From Thioalkalivibrio sp. K90mix (GTDB lineage Bacteria > Pseudomonadota > Gammaproteobacteria > Ectothiorhodospirales > Ectothiorhodospiraceae), in the NCBI RefSeq assembly GCF_000025545.1, contig NC_013889.1:1729501-1793500 (forward strand): a DNA stretch of 64,000 nucleotides, in the 5' to 3' direction. Below, piece after piece: positions 1-10,600 of the stretch. How positions within the stretch are numbered: the stretch's first letter is position 1; every line of letters begins with the position of its first letter. Below the pieces are notes generated by a model that saw only the letters and a program-made list of their open reading frames with translations, ran no database searches and was not told the DNA's origin. A program made the translations under genes and the position numbers.

Positions 1-928
1 TCGGCAGCCATTCCGCGCGGGCCACGCCGATATCGGCATTGGCCGCAATCAGGCTGGCCTCCGCCGCCCGGATATCCGGCCGGCGGATCATCAGGTCCGA
101 CGGTACTGAATGCGGGAGTCCGGAGATCGTATCCGGCAGGTCTTCCAGACCCTCGTCGCCGAGCCCCTCCAGGCCCTCGACCACCGCCTCGGTATCCCCG
201 ACCAGGACTGCCAGCGCCCGGCGCTGCTGTGCGGCATCGGCGCGCAGATCGGGCAGGCCCGCGCGGCTGGTCTCCAGCTCGGCCTGGGCCTGGCGCACGG
301 TGAGATCGGTAGTGGCACCACTCTGGCGGCGCGAGCGCTCCAGTTCCAGCGCCTCGATCTGGGAAAGGATCGTCGCCTCGGTGGTCTCGATCTGCTCCCG
401 CGTGGCGCGGTAGTCGAAATAGGTGCTGACCACATCGCTCACAACCGCCAGGCGGGTGGCATCACGGGTAAACGCCGTGTTCAGCAGTTGCGCCCGCGCT
501 CCCTCCTCTGCGCGCGACAGCCGCCCCCATAGATCGACCTCGTAGCTCAGCAGCGTCCCGATCGCAATCTCGGTTTCCGGGTCATCGTCCCCCGCTGGAT
601 ACTCGCGTTCGAACTCGGCGAACCCGTCCAACTGAGGAAACTGCTCGGCACGACTCAGGCCCAGCACCGCCCGCGCCTGCACCACCCGCGCCGCGGCGAT
701 TTCCGCCTCGATATTGTTCTCCAGCGCCTCGCGCACCAGGCGATCCAGCAGCGGGTCCTCGAACATCTCCCACCAGAACTCGGCGTCGGCGTAGTCGGTG
801 TCCATCTGGTCACCGATCTCCTCCGGCCACTCGTCCGGGAGCGTGACCTCCGGGCGCTCGTAGTCCGGCCCGACCGCACACCCGGCCAGCAGCGCGGCCG
901 CAGAAACCCCCAACAGCGTCCTACGCAT
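1..928 (-). CDS. RND efflux outer-membrane lipoprotein (NodT/OprM family), 3' part outside window
   Basis: Outer-membrane channel of a tripartite RND exporter. The minus-strand frame starts at an ATG at 928 and stays open to the window edge (about 309 codons). The N-terminus MRRTLLGVSAAALLAGC is a lipoprotein signal with an LAGC lipobox, followed by the typical family start VGPDYERP. Further in are the helical repeat region and an RRPDIRAAEASLIAANADI stretch typical of outer-membrane factors. The start codon overlaps the pump stop by 8 bp (ATGCGTAG), so translation is probably coupled. The C-terminal part lies outside the window. The substrate cannot be told from the sequence. Confidence 0.92.
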   Translation of the reverse strand, partial: MRRTLLGVSAAALLAGCAVGPDYERPEVTLPDEWPEEIGDQMDTDYADAEFWWEMFEDPLLDRLVREALENNIEAEIAAARVVQARAVLGLSRAEQFPQLDGFAEFEREYPAGDDDPETEIAIGTLLSYEVDLWGRLSRAEEGARAQLLNTAFTRDATRLAVVSDVVSTYFDYRATREQIETTEATILSQIEALELERSRRQSGATTDLTVRQAQAELETSRAGLPDLRADAAQQRRALAVLVGDTEAVVEGLEGLGDEGLEDLPDTISGLPHSVPSDLMIRRPDIRAAEASLIAANADIGVARAEWLP

Positions 929-3900
929 GCGTTCCGGCCTCCTTCGGGTCGTCCGTGTCGCGCGGGCGCTTGCTCAGGCGCTCCATGCCACTGGAAATGA
1001 CAAAATAGAACAGGGGCACGAACAGCAGCGCGAGGAAGGTCGCGCTCAGCATGCCGCCAATGATGCCGATGCCGATCGCGTGCTGACTGTTCGCACCCGC
1101 GCCGGTTGCCAGTACCAGCGGAACCACGCCCAGGATGAACGACATCGCCGTCATCATGATCGGCCGGAAACGCAGGCGGGCCGCCTCCACCGAGGCATCG
1201 AACAGGCTCAGGCCCTCGTTGCGCTTGTTCTGCGCGAATTCGACGATCAGGATCGCGTTCTTGGCCGCCAGCGAGACCAGCACCAGCAGACCGATCTGGA
1301 AGTAGATCCCGTTCTCCTGCCCGGTCAGCCAGACCGCGACCAGGGCCCCGAAGATTGCGAACGGAACGGCCATCAGCACGGCCAATGGCAGCGTCCATCG
1401 CTCGTACTGGGCGGCCAGGATCAACACCACGAAGACCACCCCCAGAACGAAAGCGAGCACCGAGGTCCCCGCCGCCTGCTGCTCCAGGTACTCGGCACCG
1501 GTCCAGCTCAGCAGGTAGTCGTCCGACAGGGTCTCGTCGACCACTTCCTCCAGTGCCTGTATTGCATCCCCCGAGCTGTAGCCGGGTGCGGGCTCGCCCA
1601 TGATCCGCGCGGCGGGGAACACGTTGAAGCGCTCCACCTCGTCCGGTCCCTGTACCCGCTCGACCGACACCAGGCTGGACAGCGGCACCAGGTCGCCACC
1701 ATCCGAGCGCACGAAGATGCGATCGAGATCATCCGGGCTCCGGCGGTAATCGGCCTCGGCCTGCATCTGCACCTGCATCACCCGGCCGAACAGCGAGAAG
1801 TCGTTGATGTAGACCGCACCGAAGGTGCTCTGCATCGCGTCGAACACGTCCGCGATCGGCACCCCGGCGGCAAAGGCCCGTTCGCGATCCACATCGGCGT
1901 CGTAACGCGGCACCTCGATATTGAGCGAGGTGCGCACATCCGCCAGCTCCGGGCGCTCCGCGGCCGCCGCAATAATCTCCTCGGCGCGCTCGCGCATGGT
2001 TTCCGAGTCATCCCCCACCCGGCTTTGCAGATAGGCCTCGAACCCGCCCGTGGTGGAGATGCCGGTGATCGGCGGCGGATTGAACGCACGGATCGTCGCC
2101 TCCGGCTGGCGTTCGCCATCGGCGACCAGACGGTCGATCACCGCGTCGCTGCTCTGATCGTCGCCGCGACGCTCGGACCAGTCATTGAGCGTCACATAGG
2201 CCGCGCCGGCATAGGTCTTCATGCCGTCGGACAGCAGGTCCATGCCGGAGAAGGCCACGACGTCCGCGGTGTCGTCGTACTCCAGCGCCTCCTCGCCCAG
2301 GCGATCCATGACATCACGGGTACGCTGCAGCGAGGCCGCGGCGGGCAGTTCGGCGGCGGCGAACACATACCCCTGATCCTCCTGCGGCACCAGGCCACCG
2401 GGCACGATCCGGAACAGCACCACGATCGCCACCAGCAGCAGCGCGAACAGGCCCATGCCCACGAAATTGCGCCGCAGCAGGAAGCGCACCCCTACCATGT
2501 AGGCGGCGGTGAAGCGGTCGAACGTGCTGTTGAACCAGCGAAACGGGAAGGCCGGACGGCGGGGCTTGTCGGACAACAGGCGCGCGCACATCGCCGGGCT
2601 CAAGGTCAGCGCGACGATCCCCGAGATCCCCACCGATACGGCGATGGTGATCGCGAACTGCTGGTACATCTGCCCGCTGAATCCGCCGATAAAGGCAACC
2701 GGCACGAACACCGCGATGGTGACCAGCGTCATCGCGATGATCGGTGTGGCCACCTCGTCCACGGTCTGATAGGCCGCATCGACGGCCTTCATCCCCTGCT
2801 CGCGCATCAGCCGCTCGGTGTTCTCGAGCACAATGATCGCGTTGTCCACCACGATCCCGATCGCCAGCACCAGCCCGAACAGCGTCAGCATGTTCGCGGA
2901 AAAGCCGAGCACGTACATCCCGGCCAGCGTCCCGATCAGCGAGACCGGCACCGCGATGATCGGCACGGCCGTAGCCCGGAACGTCTGCAGGAACAGATAC
3001 ACCACTGCGACCACCAGGATCAGCGCCTGCACCAGGGTCAGCAGTACGCGCTGCACCGACTGGTCGATGAAGATCGTGGTATCGAACGGGATCGAGTATT
3101 CCAGCGAATCCGGGAAACGCGGCTCCAGTTCCTCCAGGATCTCGCGCACCCCGCGCGCCGTCTCCAGCGCGTTGGCGCCGGGCTCCAGGTAGACCCCCAC
3201 CGGCACGGTGGACTGGCCGTTGTGCTTGGCATCGAAGTTGTAGAAGTGCGCGCCCAGCTCCACCCGCGCCACGTCACCCAGCCGCAGGGCGGAACCGTCC
3301 GGCGCACTGCGCAGGATCACCTGCTCGAATTCCTCCTCCTCGGAGAACCGCTCGGGGGTCGTCACCGCATAGGTGAAGTCGATCGCGTTCTCCATCGGCT
3401 CGGCGCCGAACTGGCCGGCCGCGTACTGCTCGTTCTGCTCCTGGATCGCGGAGCGGATGTCACTGGCGGTCAGGTCGTACTCCGCCATCTGGTCCGGCTG
3501 CAGCCAGATCCGCATCGAATAAATCTGTGCGCCAAAGAAGGTCTGGTCGCCCACCCCCGGCGCGCGGCGCAGCTCCGCATAGACGTTGCGCCAGACGTAG
3601 TCACTGATAAAGCGGTTGTCGAGGCTGCCGTCCGACGAGGTGAACGTGATCATCTGCAGCATCGACGGGGCGCGTTTCTCCACCGCGATCCCGGCACCGG
3701 TCACCGTCTCCGGCAGGCGCCCCATCGCGCCTTCGACCTCGTTGCTGACGTTGATCGCGGCGATGTCGGGGTCGGTCCCGACCTCGAAGGTAACGATCAG
3801 CTCCATGTCGCCGTCGTCGGTGGACTTCGAGCGCATGTACGCCATGTTGTCCACGCCATCGACCGTTGCCTCGATCGGGGCGGCCACCGTCTCCGCCACC

Positions 3901-4067
3901 GCCTCGGCGCTCGCGCCCGGATAACTGGCGGTCACGATCACCTTCGGCGGCAGGATGTCCGGATACTGGTCGACCGGGAGCAGAAGGGCCGAAGACAGGC
4001 CCGCCAGCACGAACAGGATCGAGATGACCGAGGCCAGTACCGGCCGGCCGATGAAAAAGCGCAGCAT
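921..4067 (-). CDS. RND multidrug efflux pump permease (HAE1/AcrB family)
   Basis: Inner-membrane proton-driven drug exporter of 1048 aa, the normal AcrB length. It starts MLRFFIGRPVLASVISILFVLAGL, the first membrane helix of the family. The TM4 proton-relay motif reads GIVVDNAIIVLEN; AcrB has Asp-Asp where this has Asp-Asn. The TM10 motif LAAKNAILIVEFAQNK keeps the essential Lys. The start ATG overlaps the adaptor stop (TAATG). It is the middle gene of an adaptor-pump-channel operon on the minus strand. The Asp408-to-Asn change is seen in part of the HAE1 family, so it does not by itself mean loss of function. Confidence 0.95.
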   Translation of the reverse strand: MLRFFIGRPVLASVISILFVLAGLSSALLLPVDQYPDILPPKVIVTASYPGASAEAVAETVAAPIEATVDGVDNMAYMRSKSTDDGDMELIVTFEVGTDPDIAAINVSNEVEGAMGRLPETVTGAGIAVEKRAPSMLQMITFTSSDGSLDNRFISDYVWRNVYAELRRAPGVGDQTFFGAQIYSMRIWLQPDQMAEYDLTASDIRSAIQEQNEQYAAGQFGAEPMENAIDFTYAVTTPERFSEEEEFEQVILRSAPDGSALRLGDVARVELGAHFYNFDAKHNGQSTVPVGVYLEPGANALETARGVREILEELEPRFPDSLEYSIPFDTTIFIDQSVQRVLLTLVQALILVVAVVYLFLQTFRATAVPIIAVPVSLIGTLAGMYVLGFSANMLTLFGLVLAIGIVVDNAIIVLENTERLMREQGMKAVDAAYQTVDEVATPIIAMTLVTIAVFVPVAFIGGFSGQMYQQFAITIAVSVGISGIVALTLSPAMCARLLSDKPRRPAFPFRWFNSTFDRFTAAYMVGVRFLLRRNFVGMGLFALLLVAIVVLFRIVPGGLVPQEDQGYVFAAAELPAAASLQRTRDVMDRLGEEALEYDDTADVVAFSGMDLLSDGMKTYAGAAYVTLNDWSERRGDDQSSDAVIDRLVADGERQPEATIRAFNPPPITGISTTGGFEAYLQSRVGDDSETMRERAEEIIAAAAERPELADVRTSLNIEVPRYDADVDRERAFAAGVPIADVFDAMQSTFGAVYINDFSLFGRVMQVQMQAEADYRRSPDDLDRIFVRSDGGDLVPLSSLVSVERVQGPDEVERFNVFPAARIMGEPAPGYSSGDAIQALEEVVDETLSDDYLLSWTGAEYLEQQAAGTSVLAFVLGVVFVVLILAAQYERWTLPLAVLMAVPFAIFGALVAVWLTGQENGIYFQIGLLVLVSLAAKNAILIVEFAQNKRNEGLSLFDASVEAARLRFRPIMMTAMSFILGVVPLVLATGAGANSQHAIGIGIIGGMLSATFLALLFVPLFYFVISSGMERLSKRPRDTDDPKEAGTHA

Positions 4068-5314
4068 TAGTCGGACGCCTCGTCGCCGTCGGGATCATCC
4101 AGACCCGGCTCGGCGCCATTGCCCACCCCGTCCAGGATGTCCTCGACCGCATCGGCCTCGGTCTCCGGATCCATCACCTCGTCCAGCAGATCCGGTGCCA
4201 CCTCCGGCAGCACACCCGGCGACACGGGCTCTTCCGTCTCGCGCGGGGCGTCCCGGGGTTCGATCCGTTCCCCCTCCTCGACGCCGGCCACGCCCCCGAC
4301 CACAATCCGGTCGCCATCGCTCAGCCCGGCGGTAACCAGAAAGTCCTCGTCCAGGTCCATACCAATCTGGATCGGCCGCACATGCGGGATGTCATCGTCG
4401 TCGACCACGTATACCGCGGCCCCGTCGGAGCCCTCGATCACCGCGGCATGCGGCACGCGCATCCCATGTCCCGCCATCAGGCCGCTCAGGGTCACGCGCA
4501 CGAACTGTCCGGGCAGCAACTGGACCTCGCGGTTGGGGAACAGCGCGCGCACCTCGACCATGCCCGTGGCCTCATCCACCGCGGTCTCCGTCACGTCGAT
4601 CTGGCCCTGGTGCGGATACAGCGAACCATCCGGCAGGGTCAGCACTACAGTCAGGCCAACACCGGAACGGATCTGCGGCCCATAGGCCGTCAGATGGCCC
4701 TCGGGGATCGCGAAATCGGTACGGATGGGGTCGAGCTGGGTCACGGTGGTCAGCAGGTCGCCGGCCTGCAAGAGGCTGCCTTCCGGGCGTTCCTCCAGCC
4801 CCGCGACCCCTTCCAGCGGCGCAGTCACGGAGGTGTAATCCAGATCCAGCCGGGCCTCCGCCAGCGCCGCCTCGGCCTCCGCGACCGCGGCCTCGCCCAG
4901 TTCCAGTTGCGAGCGGGCCTCGTCGCGCTCACGACCACTGGCGGCGTTGTCCTCGTACAGGTCCAGCACCCGCTCCCACTCGCGCTCGGCCTGGCGCTGC
5001 TCGGCCTCGGCGCGTTCCAGGCTGGCCTGCGCGCTGCGCACCTGCACGGCATAGGGCGAGGGGTCGATGCGGAACAGTTCGGTACCGCGCTCCACCATCT
5101 CGCCCTCGTCGTAGCGCCGGCTCTCCAGCACGCCCGAGACCCGCGCGCGCACCTCCACCTCGCGCGGGCTGCGGGTGCGCGCCGTGTAGGTGCGGGAGAT
5201 CGAGACGAGCTCGCTCACCATCTCCCGCACCGGCACCTCGACCGCCTCGGGCGCGGCATCGTCTTCGTCGTCGGATTCCGCCGCGCAACCGGGCAGGACC
5301 AAAAGGGCCAGCAA
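4067..5314 (-). CDS. RND efflux periplasmic adaptor (MFP) lipoprotein; N-terminus affected by a frameshift
   Basis: Membrane-fusion protein linking the pump to the outer-membrane channel. The 415-aa frame contains a lipoprotein motif (LVLPGC), barrel-sandwich/lipoyl halves around a long coiled coil rich in Glu, Ala and Arg (residues about 90-170), then beta-barrel domains. The C-terminus has an unusual acidic tail. The only in-frame start is a weak TTG at 5314 that gives a signal peptide without positive charge. A well-placed ATG at 5375 (Shine-Dalgarno GGGAGAAG) lies one frame away. If the run of seven C (minus strand, 5347-5353) were six, the ATG would read into this frame and give MHHLRLAAPLSALSIP followed by a Leu/Ala stretch and LPGC, a perfect lipoprotein leader. 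The true gene is probably 4067-5375 with an indel. Confidence 0.9.
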   Translation of the reverse strand: MLALLVLPGCAAESDDEDDAAPEAVEVPVREMVSELVSISRTYTARTRSPREVEVRARVSGVLESRRYDEGEMVERGTELFRIDPSPYAVQVRSAQASLERAEAEQRQAEREWERVLDLYEDNAASGRERDEARSQLELGEAAVAEAEAALAEARLDLDYTSVTAPLEGVAGLEERPEGSLLQAGDLLTTVTQLDPIRTDFAIPEGHLTAYGPQIRSGVGLTVVLTLPDGSLYPHQGQIDVTETAVDEATGMVEVRALFPNREVQLLPGQFVRVTLSGLMAGHGMRVPHAAVIEGSDGAAVYVVDDDDIPHVRPIQIGMDLDEDFLVTAGLSDGDRIVVGGVAGVEEGERIEPRDAPRETEEPVSPGVLPEVAPDLLDEVMDPETEADAVEDILDGVGNGAEPGLDDPDGDEASD

Positions 5315-5435
5315 AAGGGCCAGTAGAGGAATGCTCAGGGCCGAAAGGGGGGGCGGCCAGTCGCAGGTGGTGCATGAATGCTTCTCCCGCTGATCCGGGC
5401 GCGCCCGGAGTCCACCCCCGTCAGGGGCGCAAAAC

Positions 5436-5451
5436 TGTGATTGCCATCACG
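5436..5451. promoter_or_regulatory. CRP/Vfr-like palindrome upstream of the RND operon
   Basis: TGTGA, six bases, TCACG: nine of ten bases of the CRP half-site pair. It lies 61-76 bp before the ATG at 5375, between recD and the efflux operon. A regulator of the CRP/FNR family could act here. The match is by eye only. Confidence 0.35.
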
Positions 5452-5602
5452 CCAAAAAGTCGCGGTCGTCGAAAGTACGGACCGGATTCCGATGAAAAAC
5501 CGGCCTGAATGGCGCTAAGACGGCTCGTGGAGCCACCCTAGCGTGCCCCGGCGCCGAAGGTAAACAACCCTTGTTATTGCGCATGCACCTGATCTGGGGG
5601 CG

Positions 5603-7642
5603 CTACAGCCACGTGCGCAAGCCGCCACTGCGCCGGGTCGGTTGCCGGCTCGCCTGCTGCAGAACCCCCGCCTGTGGCTCGAACAGGCTCAGCCAGCCGC
5701 TCGCGCGCGTGATCGCGGTGTAGGCCAGCTCGCGCGTCAGCAGCGGGCTCTCCGGCGGGGGCAGCAGGAAGGCGACATGCTCGAACTCCGAGCCCTGGGA
5801 CTTGTGCACCGTCAGCGCGAATGCCGTCTCCACGGACTCCAGGCGCTGCGGGATCATCCACCGCACATGCCCGTCGGCCGCGACGAAGGCGACCCGCAGG
5901 GCCGTTTCCGTCGCATCGTCCGCGCCCGGTTCGGCATCGCCCCGGGCCAGCCAGGCGGGCACGCGCAGGGTCACGCCGATGTCGCCGTTGATCAGCCCCA
6001 GCGCGTAATCGTTGCGTGTGACGATCACCGGGCGGCCCTCGTACCAGACACCCTCTGCCTGCAATACCCCGCGCGCCGTCAGTGCTCCGGCAACGCGCCG
6101 GTTCATCCGGTCCACGCCCCAGGGCCCCTCGCGCACGGCGCACAGCAACTGGAAACGCCCGTGCTCGCGCAGCGTGCCGCGCGCCCATTCCTCCCACGTG
6201 CCGCGCGCATCGCGGGATGCCGGGCGTCCGGCCGTCAAATGCTCCAGATAGCGGACCACCCCGAACGGTGCGGCGTCGGCATGCCCGGCCCCGTCCAGCA
6301 CCCGCCGCAGCAGGGCCGGATCGTCCGGGCCCTGCAGCACCGCCGCGTAGACATCCTCGCCCGGGTGGCCCGTCACCTCGGCCGTGCCGTCGTTCACCGC
6401 CGCGGCCAGACGACCGATCCCGCTGTCCGCGCCGAAGCGGCGGCTGCGGCGCAGCATCGCCACATGCTGATCCAGCGCGCGCCCGTCCTCGTCCACATAG
6501 CCGGCCGGCAGTTCCAGCCCGGCCACCTCGCGCAGCCAGGCGGCCGTCTGCGGCGTGTAATGCCCGCCGTCGGCCCGTGCGCACAGCTCGCCCAGTACCG
6601 CCCCGGCCTCCACCGAGGCGAGCTGGTCGCGATCCCCCAGCAGCACCAGCCGCGCATGGGCCGGCACCGCGACCATCAGGCTGGCCATCAGCTCCAGATC
6701 CACCATTGAGGCCTCGTCCACCACCAGCACGTCCACCGGCAGCGGATTGCGCGCATCGTGGCGGAAGCGTCGGGTATCCGGTCGCGCGCCCAGCAGGCGA
6801 TGGAGCGTGACCACCTCGCGCGGGATCGCGGCACGCAGACGCACGCCGCCGGGGAAGCGTTCCAGCCCCAGCGCGTCCACCGCCCCCGCGACCGAGGCGT
6901 TCAGCCGGGCGGCGGCCTTGCCGGTCGGCGCCGCCAGGCGGATACGCAGCGGCTCGCCCTCCCCCTGCAGCCCCTGCAGCAGCGCAAGCAGTTGCAGCAC
7001 CGTGTAGGTCTTGCCGGTGCCCGGCCCGCCGGTAATCACGCTGAACCCGGATCCGGCCGCCAGTATGCAGGCCAGGCGCTGCCAGTCCGGTTCGCCATCG
7101 GCCTCGTCGGCCGGACCGAACAGCCGATCCAGCCAGGTGCGCAGCACATCCGCATCCAGCCCTTCGCGCCAGGCCGGCTGCTCGCGCAGGCGTCCGGCCA
7201 CCGCCTCCCCGATCCGGCGCTCGGCCTCGCGGTAGCGACGCAGATACAACCGATCCTGCGCCCGCACCAGCGGCGTCCCGGCGTCCGCGTCGACACCGCA
7301 GATCCGATGCCCTTCCAGCGCAGTGTCGAGTGCCGCACGGTCCAGGCCGCGCAGCACATCCGAGGGCCTAGGAAGCCCCCGCTCCGCGCCTTCCGGCGGC
7401 AGCGACAGCATCCGGTCCGGGGCCTCCAGCAGACCGTCGAGGTCCAGGCAGACATGCCCGCGCCCGGCCTGGTGGCTGGTCAGCGCCGCCAGCAACAGCG
7501 TCAACGGCGGTGCGGCGGGCACCTGCTCGCGCAGAAAACGCACCAGCACGCGGTCGACGCCGCGCACCCAGCCCGCATGCTCCCACTCCCCGAGCAGATC
7601 CAGCAGCGCCCCGGTGTCCTGCAATGCGCGCTCGGCCGTCAT
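5603..7642 (-). CDS. recD: RecBCD exonuclease V alpha subunit RecD
   Basis: 5'-3' helicase subunit of RecBCD, which processes double-strand breaks for RecA-dependent repair. The protein has 679 aa (E. coli 608). Walker A GGPGTGKTYTVL is near residue 205, Walker B LVVDEASMVD follows, and the C-terminus has the SF1 motifs ALTVHKSQGSEF and YTAITRA. Its ATG overlaps the recB stop (ATGA at 7639-7642). It is the last gene of recC-recB-recD, all on the minus strand. About 230 bp separate it from the efflux operon on the same strand. Confidence 0.96.
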   Translation of the reverse strand: MTAERALQDTGALLDLLGEWEHAGWVRGVDRVLVRFLREQVPAAPPLTLLLAALTSHQAGRGHVCLDLDGLLEAPDRMLSLPPEGAERGLPRPSDVLRGLDRAALDTALEGHRICGVDADAGTPLVRAQDRLYLRRYREAERRIGEAVAGRLREQPAWREGLDADVLRTWLDRLFGPADEADGEPDWQRLACILAAGSGFSVITGGPGTGKTYTVLQLLALLQGLQGEGEPLRIRLAAPTGKAAARLNASVAGAVDALGLERFPGGVRLRAAIPREVVTLHRLLGARPDTRRFRHDARNPLPVDVLVVDEASMVDLELMASLMVAVPAHARLVLLGDRDQLASVEAGAVLGELCARADGGHYTPQTAAWLREVAGLELPAGYVDEDGRALDQHVAMLRRSRRFGADSGIGRLAAAVNDGTAEVTGHPGEDVYAAVLQGPDDPALLRRVLDGAGHADAAPFGVVRYLEHLTAGRPASRDARGTWEEWARGTLREHGRFQLLCAVREGPWGVDRMNRRVAGALTARGVLQAEGVWYEGRPVIVTRNDYALGLINGDIGVTLRVPAWLARGDAEPGADDATETALRVAFVAADGHVRWMIPQRLESVETAFALTVHKSQGSEFEHVAFLLPPPESPLLTRELAYTAITRASGWLSLFEPQAGVLQQASRQPTRRSGGLRTWL

Positions 7643-10600
7643 GCCCGCGCCTCCCGCGGCCGGTCCGGCCCCTCGGCGAACCAGCCGTCCAGCTGCTCGA
7701 TCAGTGCCCGTGGCGGGCAGTCATGGAACACGCCCCTTCCGGGCGCATCGATTCCGCGCAGGAACAGGTACACCCCGCCCCCCATGTGACGGTCGTAGTC
7801 GTACCCCGGCATCCGCGCCTGCAGCTGGCGATGCAGGGCCAGGGTGTAGATCACCAGCTGCAGGTCATAGCGGTGTTCCAGCACCGCGTCGCGCAGGCGC
7901 TCGGGCCCGTAGGCGTCGGGGCCGGGCCCCAGCCAGTTGGACTTGTAGTCCGCGACGTAATAGCGGCCCTCGTGCTCGAAGACGAGATCGACAAAACCCT
8001 TGAGCATGCCGTTCAACAGCCGGTCGCCCGCCGGTGGCCGCGCCTGTCCGGGCAGTAGCTGCTCGCACACGGCGGCATCCAGCCGCCGGCTTTGCAGCCA
8101 GCGCGTCTCGAACAGGAACTCGAGCTCCGGCTGATACACGCCCAGCTCGTCCAGACGGAACGAGCCGCCGGAGGCCAGCGCGTACTCGGCCGTGATCAGC
8201 CGGCGCATCCAGTCCTGCACGACGGGCGCCCAGTCACCCCAGTCGCGTTGCTCGCAGCGCCTTCGCACCTCGTCGTCCAGCCGGGCGCGGTCAGTGACCA
8301 CGGCCTCCCAGCCCTGCTCCGCCGCCCATTCCAGCAGGCCGTGCAGGAAGGTCCCCGGCGCGGGCCCGCGCGGAAAGTCGTGCAACCCGCCGGCCACCGG
8401 CACCTCGGGCCGCGACACCCCGTGGGACGGATCCGCCCCGGCACCGGGAGTCTCCGCACGTTCGCGCAGCAAGTCCTCCAGCGCGGAATCCGGGGCCACC
8501 GGGTCGGCAACCAGCGGGGCCGGCGCATGGGCCTCGTCCGGGTGTGCGATGGCGCTGTAGCTGGCCACCCACCAGGGCTCGCGTACCGGGCGTGTCGGGG
8601 TGCGGGCCCGCCCGAGGGCCGCCGTCTGCTGCGCCAGCCGCACGCTCGTGCCCATGATCTCGGGCAGGGGTTCGATCGCAATCGCGGACTCGTCACCACG
8701 GGCCTCCTGCAGCCGGTCCTCCAGCTCGCCGTTCGGCATCGGCTCCGGGCCGTTCAGCAGGTAGCCGACCGCGCTGCGGTGCAGCTCGTTCTCTTTACCC
8801 CGCCCCGACACAATCGGCGCCAGCCCCATCCAGCAGGCGTGGCGCGCGCGGGTCATGCCCACATACAGCAGGCGCAGGTCCTCCGCCAGGCGCTCGCGAT
8901 CGGCGCGCTCCTGGGCACGGCTGTCCATACGAAAGATCCAGCGCGGCCTGCCACCCGGCGGGCGGTCGATCCGCGGCACGTCCTTCTTCGGGTCGACCGC
9001 GCGAAACGCGCAGACAAACGGCAGGAACACCAGCGGGTACTCCAGCCCCTTGGACTTGTGCAGCGTGACCACCTTGACCAGGTCCTCGTCGCTCTCCAGG
9101 CGCAGTACCTGCTCGTCCGCCGCCGCCCGCTCGCCCTCGCGGTGCTCGATCAGGTGCCGGATCAGGGCCTGTTCGCCATCCAGCTCGGCGGCCGCGCGCT
9201 GCAGCAGTTCGCTCAGGTGCAGCAGGTTGGTCAGCGCGCGCTCGCCATCGGCACTGGCCAACAGCCGGCGCGGGACATCGAAGTCGTGCAACAGACGGCG
9301 CAGCATCGGCAGCACACCGCGCGTCTGCCACAGGCGGCGGTACTCGCGGAACTGCTCGACGCGGTGCTCCCAGCGCAGCTCGTCGGTGGTCAGCCGGTGC
9401 AGATCGGCCAGCGACTGCCCCAGCGTCGGGGTCGCCAGCGCCGCGCGCAGCAGGCGCTCGCTGGTCGGCTCGGCACAGGCCCGCAGCCAGCGCAGCAGGT
9501 CCCCGGCCTCCGGGGTGGCAAAGACCGACTCCCCCTCCGACAGGTACACGCTGCGCACCCCCCGCGCGCGCAGCGCCTCCTGCATCAACCGCGCCTCCAC
9601 CCGGCCGCGCACCAGCACGGCGATATCCCGCGGGCGAACCGGCCGCCACCCCTCACCATCGCGAAACCCGCAGGTCCCGTCCGCCCCGCCATTGAGCAGG
9701 CGCACCATCTGCTCGGCCGCCGCAGCGGCCATCTGTTCGCGATAGACGCCCGTGCCGACCGACGTGCCCGGGTCCGTGCACCACAGGGTCAGCGCCGGCA
9801 CCTCGGCTCCGTCGTGTTCCAGACGCTCACCGCGATCCTGGGCGTCCACCCGGTGAAACGGCAGCTCGCCGGCATCGCCCTGGCCGAACAGGAAGGCCCC
9901 CTCCGGCCAGCCGTCGGCGTGGGCGAACAGGCGGTTCACCGCGCCAACCAGGCGCGCGGTCGAGCGGAAGTTGCGCGGCAGGGTGTAGTGCCGTCCGGCG
10001 GTCGCACGCCGTGCCTTCAGATAGCTGTGGATGTCCGCGCCGCGAAAGCCGTAGATCGCCTGCTTCGGATCGCCGATCAGGAGCAGGCCCTGCTCGGCCG
10101 GGTTGTCCTCGATGCGATAGACGCGTTCCAGGATGCGGTACTGCACCGGGTCGGTGTCCTGGAACTCGTCCACCAGGGCGACCGGGAACTGACGCCGCAG
10201 CGTCTCGGCCAGCGCCTCGCCACCAGGGCCGTCCAGGGCATCGCGCAGACGCAGCAGCAGGTCGTTGAAACCCATCTGCACCCGCACGCGCTGGGCCTGG
10301 CGGAACTGGCGATCGATCTCCACGGACGCCGCCTGCAGCAGGCGTTCGCTGTCGTCCGCGCAGACCTCGGGCGCGGCATTCAGCGCGACGAAGGCCGGGT
10401 GCAGGTCATCCGGCAGCGATTGCCCCTTCTTCAGCCGCTCGCCCACGCCCTGCTCGCACATGCGCTCCAGCACCGGGGTACCGCCAACCTTCTCCGGCAG
10501 CAGCGCGGCCGGGTCCTCGGCCCAGGCGTGCATCGCCGCGATCAGGTCATCCGGCTTCTGGTATTGCTGGCGATTCAGCGCGCTGGCATGCAGGGCGCGG

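Noticed and set aside
927-4070. A 1047-codon open frame antisense to the RND pump
   Set aside because: Mirror frame of a GC-rich gene; composition is His/Arg/Gln-rich low-complexity and the real pump is on the other strand.
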